Positions 34,143 to 42,410 of a stretch of DNA of 64,000 nt are shown in pieces. This DNA comes from Poriferisodalis sp965215815 (lineage in GTDB: Bacteria; Actinomycetota; Acidimicrobiia; Acidimicrobiales; Poriferisodalaceae). Each line of letters opens with the position of its first letter. The first letter of the stretch is position 1. The stretch covers positions 2,108,001 to 2,172,000 of the forward strand of contig NZ_CBDCEO010000013.1 in assembly GCF_965215815.1 (NCBI RefSeq), written 5' to 3'. The translations under genes and the position numbers were made by a program. The notes beneath the pieces are model-generated. The model did not search any database and was not told the origin of the DNA. It saw only the letters and a program-made list of their open reading frames with translations.

Positions 34143-34481
34143 GTGAAGGAGCATCAGATGACTGTCAGCGAGGGTCGGCGTCGACCGAAGAAGCTGTCCG
34201 CGGAGACGAAGTGGGAGATCTACTTGCAGGTCACGGGCGGAGAGATCACCCAGGCCGACGCGGCCCGGAAGTGGGGGGTCGATGTGTCGAGGGTCATCTC
34301 CATCGGCCGGACGGTGACCGACGCGGCGCTGGCTGGGCTGGCCCGCAAGCCGGGTCGCCCGGCCACCGAACGGAACTGGGAGCTCGAAGCGGCCCGGGCA
34401 GAGATCGGCCGGCTCACCGAGGCGATCAAGGTCCAAGCGATCGAGTTGGCCATTGTCCGGGGAAAATCCGGCTGGGACTGA
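34143..34481 (+). CDS. IS3-like transposase OrfA (element A)
   Basis: 112 residues; ATG 34158 is an alternative start. Helix-turn-helix 'ITQADAARKWGVDVSRVI' is followed by a heptad-rich 'ELEAARAEIGRLTEAIKVQ' coiled coil and ends 'IVRGKSGWD'. This is the DNA-binding half of a two-ORF IS3-type transposase. It has the same layout as the OrfA of element B at 40869-41198 but a clearly different sequence. Confidence 0.75.
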   Translation: MKEHQMTVSEGRRRPKKLSAETKWEIYLQVTGGEITQADAARKWGVDVSRVISIGRTVTDAALAGLARKPGRPATERNWELEAARAEIGRLTEAIKVQAIELAIVRGKSGWD

Positions 34482-35540
34482 ACGGACCGGTCCCGGCGAG
34501 AGTCCCCGCCGAGGCCAAAGAGCTGGTCCTCAACACCGTCGACGACGCCGTTGCCGCCGGGTTCTGGCACACATGGGCCACCGGTGTGTGGCAGGTCTCC
34601 GACGACCGGGTGCACCGCTGGCGGGCCCGCCGACGCGAGCTGGGCACGCTCAGCGACCTCGCCCCGGGCGGCGCGCCGGTGCATGCGGTGGGGGCCGACG
34701 AAGTCGCGGAGGTCCTCGCTGTCGCCCAGGAGTGGGGACCGGTCGACCGGTCCCACCGCAAGCTCGCCCACCGCGGTTCCTATGTGGGCCCGGTGTGGGT
34801 GGCCCCCTCGACGTTCCGGCGCGTTCTGGCTGCCCACCCGCTTGTGCTGCGCGAACAGCCGCCGACACCACGGCGGCCCCGCACGCCATGGCCGCACTGG
34901 CTGGTCTACCGAACCGAACAGGATCCGGGGTCTGGGACGTCACCGGCTTCGGGCAGGCCCGGCGCTGCGTGTTCGCCATCGTCGAGGTGGTCTCGCGCTA
35001 CTGGACCGCCAGCCTGGTCTCGACCGAGGAGACCTCCACCCAAGTGCGTGTCATCTTCGACCAGGCGCTGCTAGCCCAAGATCTCGACGAGCTGCTCACC
35101 GAGGGCCGCCTCGATCTCGACATCGACGACCCCGACCGGCCGATCCTGGTCGCCGTGTCCGACAACGGCCCGGCCATGACCAGCCCCCACACCCGCGCCT
35201 ACATGGCGATGACGGCCATCGCCCAACACCCCCGCCGACCCCACACCCCCACCGACCAAGCCTGGATCGAGAGCTTCTTCAGCCACATCACCCACGAATG
35301 GCCCCACCTCAACGACATCACCGACCCGGCGCTGCTCGACACAGAGCCCGCACGCATCCGGATCGACTACAACGAAGTCCGGCGCCACGAAACGCTCGGC
35401 TACCTCACCCCCCGACGACGAACACCACCAACGACCAGAACCGATCCGCGAGGCCCGCCGCCAAGGCCTCCAACGAGCCCGCACACGACGGCTCGACCAC
35501 AACCGCCGAACCACCACCAACAACCCCGCCAACACCCCAT
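34478..35540 (+). pseudogene. IS3-like transposase OrfB (element A), start lost and frameshifted
   Basis: The first half ('NGPVPARVPAEAKELVLNT' to 'PWPHWLVYR') and the second half ('VWDVTGFGQARRCVFAIVE' to 'NEVRRHETLGYLTP') are in different frames, with the shift at about 34915-34930. At the position where the intact relative has ATG overlapping the OrfA stop, this copy has CTG. The rve-type catalytic core is recognisable ('LVAVSDNGPAM', 'TDQAWIESFF'). Probably inactive. Confidence 0.75.
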
Positions 35541-35725
35541 GACTTGGTTCATTACCCAGCCAAACTCCGCGAAAGACTCAGACACACCTCAGTCACTGTT
35601 CGCCGATCACGCTCCCCCTGCGGCCACGTCCTCGCAGGAACCCAAGGTCCAACACCCATGGCTCCCCGAATCACTCTGACCCGCGGGCTACGCTACGCCT
35701 ATGTCAAAATACGGATCGACACCAC

Positions 35726-36379
35726 ATGCAATGTGACGACTCAAAACTCTGTGATGAAATCGCTGGGGCTGTTGACGGAATCGCGTTCCATGAGATCTAC
35801 GCAGGTGACCCTCCGAGCCGAATCATCGGTCAGTCAGACAACTTCCTTCTCATCTGCGACATCTCACCGATCGTCGCTGGTCATTGCCTTCTCGTACCGC
35901 GCCATCACTACTTGGCTTTTGGACACATACCTGGCAATCTTGCAAACGAATTTGAAACTTTCCGCGCCGAGTGCGAACACCTTGTGGGTTCTATCTTTGG
36001 GTCGCCGACAGTACTCGAACATGGATCCTCCTCCACCATGTCGCCCTCTGCATGCGTTACCCATGCACACTGCCACATTGTCCCCAATGCAGCGGCCTCA
36101 TACGATGTCTTTCAGGCTGACCGCCTGATAGGAAGAAGGGTGTCGAGCTGGCGTGCTTTAGCAGAACCCGCACGCAACGACCGGCCATACATCTACTATC
36201 GCGATCCACACGCTGGCGACGAATATCTATTCGAAGATAATCTCAGCAAGCGCCACCAGTACCTGCGAGTCGTCACGGCTGAAGTCTTTGATATTCCCGA
36301 ACCTGATTGGGACTGGGCGATGAAGATACGTAAACACTTGCTTCGAGAAACCGTTAGCAGACTGGCGGCCTTCTCATGA
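35726..36379 (+). CDS. HIT-family protein (first gene of the island cassette)
   Basis: 217 residues. 'PIVAGHCLLVPRHHYLAF' and 'THAHCHIVPNAA' (H-A-H-C-H, the histidine triad) mark the HIT fold, whose members hydrolyse or transfer nucleoside monophosphates. A C-terminal extension of about 70 residues after the triad is unlike minimal HIT proteins. Base composition is visibly lower in G+C than in the genes outside the island. The stop overlaps the next start by ATGA. The start has only a weak GGA upstream. Substrate unknown. Confidence 0.8.
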   Translation: MQCDDSKLCDEIAGAVDGIAFHEIYAGDPPSRIIGQSDNFLLICDISPIVAGHCLLVPRHHYLAFGHIPGNLANEFETFRAECEHLVGSIFGSPTVLEHGSSSTMSPSACVTHAHCHIVPNAAASYDVFQADRLIGRRVSSWRALAEPARNDRPYIYYRDPHAGDEYLFEDNLSKRHQYLRVVTAEVFDIPEPDWDWAMKIRKHLLRETVSRLAAFS

Positions 36380-37026
36380 GCCTGAGGATTTCTATCGACG
36401 GACCGACTGCGAGCGGGAAGACCACATTAGGAATGGCTCTAGCCCAGCGATATTCTGCCTCTTTCTTAGACACGGGCCTGACATTTCGGGCAATCGCGCT
36501 CTTATGTGATATCGAACGAGAGGTTGCTCCTGAGAATCTAGCAGGCATCTGGAGGAGGCGGATCGTCCATCAAGTTGCGGAACCGCCCGAATTTCGAGAA
36601 CTCATCCGCATCGATGGCTGCGATGTAACCGCTGACATCTTCAATTATGAAGCCGATATACATTTGGATGATGTAGCCAAGTCCATCACGCTTCGATCGG
36701 AGATACTATCGTATCATGAAGCACTATTGACTGTTCCGCGGACTATTGCAGCAGGACGGGATGTATCATTGTCGTTGCTCGCCGACGCTCACCTCCACGT
36801 CTACCTTACGGCCGATTATAAGAGTCGTCGGATGCGTCGGCGCCAACAGACCCTGACAATGCCCGATCGGTCTATTGTGGTTGGTTGTACGACGAGTTTG
36901 GACTGCTCCGTCCAAGAAGAACTTGAGAAGCGAACTAATATGGTTCGAGTCGACACCTCACAGCTAACTCCCGATGCAGTATTGGATTTGATTTGTGAAC
37001 GCATTAGTCGGAGGTCTGTTATATGA
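36376..37026 (+). CDS. cytidylate-kinase-like P-loop kinase (island cassette)
   Basis: 216 residues. P-loop 'IDGPTASGKTTLGMAL' (residues 7-22), 'FLDTGLTFRAIALL' in place of the CMP kinase LDTGAMYRA block, 'TIAAGRDVSLSLLADAHLHV' with the conserved R-D, and lid Arg residues 'RRMRRRQQ'. It is therefore built like (d)CMP kinase, but the nucleotide-binding block differs, so the acceptor may not be CMP. It overlaps its neighbours by ATGA on both sides. Lower G+C than the host genes. Activity inferred from fold only. Confidence 0.8.
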   Translation: MSLRISIDGPTASGKTTLGMALAQRYSASFLDTGLTFRAIALLCDIEREVAPENLAGIWRRRIVHQVAEPPEFRELIRIDGCDVTADIFNYEADIHLDDVAKSITLRSEILSYHEALLTVPRTIAAGRDVSLSLLADAHLHVYLTADYKSRRMRRRQQTLTMPDRSIVVGCTTSLDCSVQEELEKRTNMVRVDTSQLTPDAVLDLICERISRRSVI

Positions 37027-38144
37027 ACGACGTTAGTGCAATCATCTCCGACGAGCCGACACGTATCGCGTCGATAATCGGCCGCTACGTGATGGGACAA
37101 TCGGACTCTTTGGTAGCGACATCTGATGACGTCGGAGTTGATGTACGCCTCCAGACCGGTGCTGACCAATTCGACGACTGTGCCGTCTACTCCATCGGTA
37201 CCGAACTCGCGCTCGTCGCAGGCAGCGATTTTGTTCGGGGCGTGGGCTTTTCGCTCTTTGAGCTTGGCCTTCTGACACTCCGTGACATCGGATACTATCT
37301 GGTTGCCGCGAACATGAGCGATGTAGCTTCAATGGGCGCGATTCCGATAGGTTTGCTCTCTGTCATCCGCTATCCTTCTAGCTTGACCGACGACGAATTT
37401 GGTCAACTCATTGCTGGAATAAACTCCGCTTGCACTGACTTCGGCGTATTGAATGTCGGAGGAGATATCGGTGGGGCCGAGCGGGTGTACTTGAGCGCCA
37501 CTGGCCTTGGAATGTGCCACCAAGACCATGTTCTGCTCCGCAGCGGAGCAGAACATGGTGACCTCGTGGCAGTGACCGGAACCACGGGGCTGGCGGGCAC
37601 CGCTATGGCCTATTTTACTAAGAAGGATGAAAGCGGATGGTCGGTGCCAGTCGATACCGAACGCCAGCTCCTCGATTCATGGCGGCATCCCCAGGCTCAA
37701 GTATTGGCTGGCCGCGTTCTCGGATCTCAGCGATTGGCATCAGCTTGTCAGGATTCATCTGACGGCTTGAAGGCGACCCTTGAACAGATCTCCGAAGCGT
37801 CTGGAGTCCAAATCGCGGTGGATGCGCATCGCGTTCCGGTGCACCCGGCCGTGGCGGCGGTGGCGCATGAGGCCGGAGTTGATGCCTTGGACCTCACGTT
37901 CGGCAACTCAGTGGATTTTCAGCTTGTGTTTACATTCGAGCCCGCAAAATTTGACCGGCTTAGTGCAGCTTTCAAGAAGTACGACCTCCAATTCCATATT
38001 ATTGGCGAAGTTATGTCAGATAGAGGTGAGACGGGTGCCTTTCTCCGATTTGGCGAGGAACTAGAACCGCTCCCTGGAGTAGCTTGGCGCCATCAGATGG
38101 AATCATCGAGTGAAATAGCGGCCGAGATTCTTGGGAAACGCTAG
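37023..38144 (+). CDS. ThiL-like AIR-synthase superfamily kinase (island cassette)
   Basis: 373 residues. 'GADQFDDCAVYSIGTELAL' carries the ThiL/PurM Asp pair, 'YYLVAANMSDVASMGAIPIG' is the typical Asp-rich helix, and 'LNVGGDIGGAERVYLSATG' the following strand. 'DSSDGLKATLEQISEASGV' is the ThiL C-terminal substrate block. The 'TDMLVEGVHF' element of true thiamine-monophosphate kinases is changed to 'SDFVRGVGF', so a different phosphate acceptor is likely. No SelD Cys motif is present. ATGA overlap with the kinase upstream. Role inferred. Confidence 0.78.
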   Translation: MNDVSAIISDEPTRIASIIGRYVMGQSDSLVATSDDVGVDVRLQTGADQFDDCAVYSIGTELALVAGSDFVRGVGFSLFELGLLTLRDIGYYLVAANMSDVASMGAIPIGLLSVIRYPSSLTDDEFGQLIAGINSACTDFGVLNVGGDIGGAERVYLSATGLGMCHQDHVLLRSGAEHGDLVAVTGTTGLAGTAMAYFTKKDESGWSVPVDTERQLLDSWRHPQAQVLAGRVLGSQRLASACQDSSDGLKATLEQISEASGVQIAVDAHRVPVHPAVAAVAHEAGVDALDLTFGNSVDFQLVFTFEPAKFDRLSAAFKKYDLQFHIIGEVMSDRGETGAFLRFGEELEPLPGVAWRHQMESSSEIAAEILGKR

Positions 38145-38179
38145 ACGCCTACGACGAAGCGGGACTCTAAAGGAGGATC

Positions 38180-38998
38180 GTGACTTTGCGCTATATTCGA
38201 CACATAGATAGTACCGTCCTCTTTATTGCAACCGTGCTTCTTGCTCTCCGCGAGCAGAAGGAGTTCGCGTGGCTGTGGATGTCAGAACTTGGAAGATCTT
38301 CTTGGTTTCCATTGGCCCTTCTGGCACTGGGCAGTTTTTTTGGCATCGTGCAACCAGTAGTGCGCTGGTCGGAGCGGGGACAACTTCAGGATCGAATTGC
38401 GATGGACCACCAAATCAACAGTGCGTTTTCTAATATCTTGTCCCGCGTACTAGATCTCGTCCACCAAAGCAAGGATAATGAGATCCTTCAGCCAGCCGTT
38501 TCGTTGCAACTAGTTGAGGCTGACGACCCTTACGCCCTAAGTCACAGAGATATTGCTCTGCACATATGGCGCGCCAAGCGGACAATTCGACACCCCCTCG
38601 TTGGACAGCTGGTCCGCCTGCGCGCGATACGAATGGCCAGTACTCCTACCACTCAACCCGTAATATTCTTGCGCGGTAAGGGCGTGACGGGAGCGTGCTG
38701 GGAGCGTAATGATATCGTAGTAGCCGACAATATCAGCGCGCATCATGACGTTCATAGTCAAGAAGCTTGGTTGGATGTAACCAATAGCACTAGACGGAAT
38801 CTCTCATGGACCGAACACAAGCGATCTAAGCATTGTGGTGCGATTTTGGCAACGCCGATACGCAGTGGCGAGCGCTTCAGTGGATGTATTTCCGTTGACT
38901 TACCCTATGGCGCGCGCATCTTGGAAGATGAAAACCTTCAGGAACTGGCGCAGCAGGTTGCAAACCGGATCGGCGAGCGTAGATTTCTAGGCGTATGA
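38180..38998 (+). CDS. membrane-anchored GAF-like sensor (island cassette)
   Basis: 272 residues from GTG 38180, with AAAGGAGG eight bases upstream, the strongest ribosome binding site in the cassette. Two membrane helices lie at about residues 10-24 and 41-60, followed by a soluble part whose end, 'GAILATPIRSGERFSGCISV' then 'LQELAQQVANRIGERRF', matches a GAF domain. GAF domains bind cyclic nucleotides or other small ligands. The protein could sense or respond at the membrane to a product of the cassette enzymes. That link is inference. Its stop overlaps the methyltransferase start by ATGA. Confidence 0.65.
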   Translation: MTLRYIRHIDSTVLFIATVLLALREQKEFAWLWMSELGRSSWFPLALLALGSFFGIVQPVVRWSERGQLQDRIAMDHQINSAFSNILSRVLDLVHQSKDNEILQPAVSLQLVEADDPYALSHRDIALHIWRAKRTIRHPLVGQLVRLRAIRMASTPTTQPVIFLRGKGVTGACWERNDIVVADNISAHHDVHSQEAWLDVTNSTRRNLSWTEHKRSKHCGAILATPIRSGERFSGCISVDLPYGARILEDENLQELAQQVANRIGERRFLGV

Positions 38999-39633
38999 CA
39001 GCATTAGCTGATTTGGATGGCCCTGCCGCCATGCAACGTACGGCGTCCACCTATGCAATGATGGCGGATCGCTATGTTGCCGAGACAATCAACTACGAGC
39101 GGTTCCCTGGTCTGCGTGAGGATATCTTGAGGTTCGAAGCTTCCGTTCCGGAGGCAAGGCCAATACTCGACTTGGGAGGTGGCTCAGGTAGAGATGCCCT
39201 GTTCCTTGCTCAACTCGGACGCCGAGTAATATTCGGTGACTTAGTCGCTGAATTCTGCGTGATAGCCAAGGGTGCAGGGCTGCCTGCAGTCCACCTTGAC
39301 GCTGTGGCTCTTCCGTTTGGCGACGGCACATTTGGTGGTGTCCTATGTAGTGGCGTTCTCCTGCATGTGCCGCGGACCTGCTTGGGTGCGGCTCTCAGCG
39401 AAATTGCACGGGTTCTTACTGAGGACGGAATGGCTTGGATCAGTATGAAAGAGGGCCACGGCACGGAGTGGAAGTTGGATGGCTATATTGCGGGTGAACG
39501 ACTCGTCAATTACTATACGGTCCCTGGCATCAGCGATACGTGCGAGGATGTAGGACTTGCCGTTGTTGGAGAGTGGCACGGCACCGCACGGCCTTGGTTT
39601 TCTCTTGCGGCCCGTCGGGTGACGGGGACCTGA
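38995..39633 (+). CDS. class I SAM-dependent methyltransferase (island cassette)
   Basis: 212 residues. 'ILDLGGGSGRDALFLAQLG' is motif I for SAM binding (about residues 57-75), 'LDAVALPFGDGTFGGVLC' motifs II/III, and 'SEIARVLTEDGMAWISMKEG' motif IV onwards. Small-molecule methyltransferases of the UbiE/type-11 kind look like this. It closes the five-gene cassette. About 100 bp later begins the right-hand IS3-like element. Substrate unknown. Confidence 0.85.
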   Translation: MTALADLDGPAAMQRTASTYAMMADRYVAETINYERFPGLREDILRFEASVPEARPILDLGGGSGRDALFLAQLGRRVIFGDLVAEFCVIAKGAGLPAVHLDAVALPFGDGTFGGVLCSGVLLHVPRTCLGAALSEIARVLTEDGMAWISMKEGHGTEWKLDGYIAGERLVNYYTVPGISDTCEDVGLAVVGEWHGTARPWFSLAARRVTGT

Positions 39634-39819
39634 TTGTCGGTCCAGTTGTTATGGGTATTGTCGGTTGTGTTGTTTAGCGTATGCGGCGAGGGTTTGTCCG
39701 CCGGGTGATCGGTGTAGCCGGTTGAGGTGTTTCTGACTCTTCGCGACGGGTTGGGGTTGGGTTCAGACTGCGTCGGTGGGTTGCTGGCGGGTTGTGGTTG
39801 GTGAGAGTAGTGGTCTGGG

Positions 39820-40872
39820 TCATCGTTGGCTCCGGTGCCAGGCTCGGCGTTGTTGGTCGGCGGTGTGCATCCCGTGTTGGCGGGCGGCGCGGATGGTGTC
39901 GCCGCGGCCGTCGTGTTCGTCGTTGGGGGTGACGTAGCCGATGGCTTCGTGCAGCCGGACGCTGTTGTGGTGGGCTCGGATCCGTTCGAGTTCGGCGGTG
40001 AGCACGGCCGGGTCGGTGATCGTGGTCAGGTGGGGGTGCTCGCGTTTGGCGTGGCCCCACAGGGACTCGATCCAGGCCTGGTCGGTCGGTGTGGAGGGGC
40101 GGCCGAAGTGCTGAGCGATCGAGCACAGGGCCATGAACCGGCGGGTCTCGTTGGCGCGCATCTCGGTGCCGTTGTCCGAGATCGCCAGCAGCAACGGGAT
40201 CGTGGTGTCGTCGGGCGGTTCGGCGTCGGGGTCGTCGAGGCGCGCCCGCAGCTCGTTGGCGGGCAGCCCTTCGTTGTCGAGACCGCGGCTGAACAGGACC
40301 CGGGCGGCGACCGAGTCGGGGTTGGCTGTGAGGTGGGCGCAGATCCATTTGCGGCTGACGAGGTCGACGATCGCGTACGCGTGCTTGGCGGCAGCGCAGC
40401 GTTCGAACTGGGAGCCGTCCCAGCACCACAGCTGGTTCGGGCGCCATTCATGCCAGGCCGGCCGCGGCGTCTTGGCGCTGCGCGCGGGCCGCGGGTCTCC
40501 TTGTAGGGCAAGGCCGTGACGGGCCAGGACCCGGTCCACTGTCGATGGCGATGCCCACACTCGCTGTTCGTAGGAGCCGCGGTGGGCGAGCTTGGGGTGC
40601 GAGCGGTCGATGTCGCCCCAGTCATCGAACAGCGCCAAGATCTCGGCCTCTTCGCACTCGAGGAGCCGATGGATCGGGTTCCCGCCCGCAGCGAGATCCT
40701 CGAGGCGGCCGGCGGCTCGGCGTTGTCGCCAGCGCCACACCCTGGCCCGGTCGACCTCGAGGGCCGCGCAGGCCCAGGTGAGACTCCAGCCGGCGCGCAC
40801 AGCGTCGTCGATCAAGCCGAGCAGCGCTGCTTTGGCGGCCCCGTCGACGCGGGCGGGGATCGGGCCGCTCAT
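39820..40872 (-). CDS. IS3-like transposase OrfB (element B)
   Basis: 350 residues from the ATG at 40872, whose ATGA overlaps the OrfA stop. The open frame extends farther upstream, but the IS3 overlap is the natural start. The rve core shows 'LWCWDGSQFERCAAAKHAY', 'LLLAISDNGTEMRANETRR' and 'TPTDQAWIESLWGHAK', giving the D, D and E positions. 'HNSVRLHEAIGYVTPNDEH' is the usual C-terminus. It may be produced by coupling or frameshifting with OrfA. Confidence 0.85.
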   Translation of the reverse strand: MSGPIPARVDGAAKAALLGLIDDAVRAGWSLTWACAALEVDRARVWRWRQRRAAGRLEDLAAGGNPIHRLLECEEAEILALFDDWGDIDRSHPKLAHRGSYEQRVWASPSTVDRVLARHGLALQGDPRPARSAKTPRPAWHEWRPNQLWCWDGSQFERCAAAKHAYAIVDLVSRKWICAHLTANPDSVAARVLFSRGLDNEGLPANELRARLDDPDAEPPDDTTIPLLLAISDNGTEMRANETRRFMALCSIAQHFGRPSTPTDQAWIESLWGHAKREHPHLTTITDPAVLTAELERIRAHHNSVRLHEAIGYVTPNDEHDGRGDTIRAARQHGMHTADQQRRAWHRSQR

Positions 40873-41198
40873 CCCCAGTGCGATTTTCCCCGCAGCACCG
40901 CCAACTCGACCGCCTGCTCGATCACCGTGGACTGGAGCCGTTCGACTTCGGCGCGCAACGCGGCCGCCTCCGACGCCTCGGCGCGGGACCGGCGCGGCCG
41001 GCCCGGCCTCGAAGCCTGCAAAGCGGCGATCGCCCCGTCGCGAGCCACAGCGCGCAGCCGAGCGACCACCGAGCGATCCACCCCCGCCTCGGCCGCGGCG
41101 TCCGCTTGGGAAATCTGCCCCGACAGCATCCGCACCCACAAGTCGTACTTCTGCTCCGCTGTCAGCATCCGCTTCGGCTCTCGCTGCATCGACGTCAT
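40869..41198 (-). CDS. IS3-like transposase OrfA (element B)
   Basis: 109 residues. Helix-turn-helix 'ISQADAAAEAGVDRSVVARL' is followed by a coiled coil 'EAAALRAEVERLQSTVIEQ' and the end 'AVLRGKSHWG', mirrored in element A's 'IVRGKSGWD'. It binds the element ends and pairs with OrfB. It starts about 80 bp inside the right inverted repeat. Confidence 0.85.
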   Translation of the reverse strand: MTSMQREPKRMLTAEQKYDLWVRMLSGQISQADAAAEAGVDRSVVARLRAVARDGAIAALQASRPGRPRRSRAEASEAAALRAEVERLQSTVIEQAVELAVLRGKSHWG

Positions 41199-41280
41199 CG
41201 TTGACGGCCTCCATGATCAAGGCCAGCCACCGTGTCAGATGCAACCTGAAAGAACCAGAATCCCGTCGCGTTAAGTCAGA

Positions 41281-41885
41281 CGCAACACACGGTTCTCGAT
41301 GACGACGCGGGTTTCTGTGAGGTTGGCGGAGTCCTCGATGTTGAGGCATTCGTCGCGTAGCCGTCTGTTCAATGACTCGATGTGGCCGTTTTCCCGGGGC
41401 GTGCCGGGCTCGATGTAGGCCGTTTGAGTTCCTGAGAGCCTGCACCAGTCCCGCGGTGCGCCGACGACGAGATCGGGGCTGTTGTCCGTGCGCAGATGAC
41501 TCGGCGCGCCCCGTGCGGCGGCGATCGCCTCGACGGTGGCGACGACGCCGTCGGCGTCGATGCTGTGGTCCATCTTGATGGCGAACGCTTCGCAGGTGTG
41601 CTCGGCGATGACGCTGAGCAGCTTGAGGCGCCTCCGGGCGGCAATCTCGTCGAACTGGAAGTCCAAGGCCCACACATGGTCGGGACGTTCAGCGCGCAGT
41701 TTGACGGCGGTGCCGTCGCCGAGGCGACTCCGTTTGTGGCGCCGCTGCGGGGGCCGCTGCAGCTCACAGGTAAGCCACAGCCGCAGAGTGCGCATGGGAT
41801 TGGCCGTACGGCGTACCCGAGCGGCCACCTCGTTGGTCTTGCGCCAGCCCCAGCGGGATGGGTATTCGCGAACTCCCACAGCCAC
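41281..41885 (-). pseudogene. IS3-family OrfB fragment, cut by element B
   Basis: 'PDHVWALDFQFDEIAARRR' and 'GAPSHLRTDNSPDLVVG' carry the first two catalytic Asp of an IS3 OrfB; 'YIEPGTPRENGHIESLNRR' carries the Glu. After 'ETRVVIEN' the sequence runs into the end of element B, so the C-terminal 'HSSLGY' block is missing. The N-terminus is also incomplete. Clear nested insertion. Confidence 0.75.
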
Positions 41886-41908
41886 TGCCCATAGGTCTCA
41901 TCAGCATC

Positions 41909-41923
41909 GGGGGGGGGGGGGGG
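41909..41923. repeat. run of 15 G
   Basis: A homopolymer of 15 G lies at the junction between the IS3 fragment and the Tn554-type remnant. Such runs slip in replication and are a common place for assembly joins, so length and context here should be treated with caution. Confidence 0.8.
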
Positions 41924-42044
41924 TCAACCGCGGCTACCCGACCACACCGCACGCACGCCGCCGCGACACCCCGAACCGATCCACGACCCGCTCCACAGCG
42001 ACCCGGCGACGGTCCGGGGTCACCATTTTCGAGCCTTCGCGTTT

Positions 42045-42410
42045 TCGTGGGGTTTGGGCTGTTGGGTTTGGCCGGGATGCGGTTGTGGCGCCGGTGGCCG
42101 AGGTGCTGGGCGAGGTGTTCTCGGAGCTGGTGGTTGTCGGCTTTGAGTCTGGTGATTTCGCCGAGGGCGGCTTCAAGGCGTTGTCGCAGCGATTCGGTTG
42201 ATCTTCGTTCGGGTGGTGGAACGGGGGCAGCCTGGGCTGTGGCAACTCGGCGGAGTCGGTCGATGTCGGCTCGCAGGTCGGGCTGGCGGTGGAGCCAGGA
42301 CCGGGACGCGCCTGCTGTGCGGGCGACGTGTGCGAGGATCACCGGTTGCGCGGTTGCGCTATAGCGCTTCGGTGGCGCGTTGGCGGGTCTGGACGGAGCA
42401 TTGTCGGGCG
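42045..42410 (-). pseudogene. TnpC-like (DUF6262) protein of a Tn554-type element, no clean start
   Basis: 'ILAHVARTAGASRSWLHRQ' then 'PDLRADIDRLRR' and the coiled coil 'LEAALGEITRLKADNHQLRE' match the small third protein of Tn554-type elements. In this copy it is fused in frame with the end of the preceding recombinase and lacks its own obvious start. The original boundaries are uncertain. Confidence 0.6.

Larger units (their letters stand above)
34106..35558 (+). mobile_element. IS3-like element A, decayed
   Basis: The ends share a 13-bp inverted repeat, AATGAACCAAGTC at 34109-34121 and GACTTGGTTCATT at 35541-35553, with TGG / CCA at the outer edges. Inside are an orfA and an orfB arranged as in two-ORF IS3-type elements. 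orfB has lost its start and carries a frameshift. No target duplication was identified. It forms the left boundary of the five-gene cassette. Confidence 0.7.
39732..41280 (-). mobile_element. IS3-like element B, apparently intact
   Basis: The ends TCTGACTCTTCGCGACGGG (39732-39750) and CCCGTCGCGTTAAGTCAGA (41262-41280) are imperfect inverted repeats, 16 of 19 matching, with TG...CA just inside. Both transposase frames are open. The element is about 1549 bp. It has inserted into an older IS3-family orfB, whose remnant starts at 41281. No clear target duplication was found. Confidence 0.75.

Noticed and set aside
37023..38144. Selenophosphate synthase (SelD), which would complement the UGSC selenoprotein
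   Set aside because: The fold is the same superfamily, but the SelD N-terminal Cys/Sec motif is missing and the Asp pattern is ThiL-like.
35726..39633. Classical composite transposon carrying the five-gene cassette
   Set aside because: The two flanking IS3-like elements have different inverted repeats and diverged transposases, so they are not two copies of one IS.
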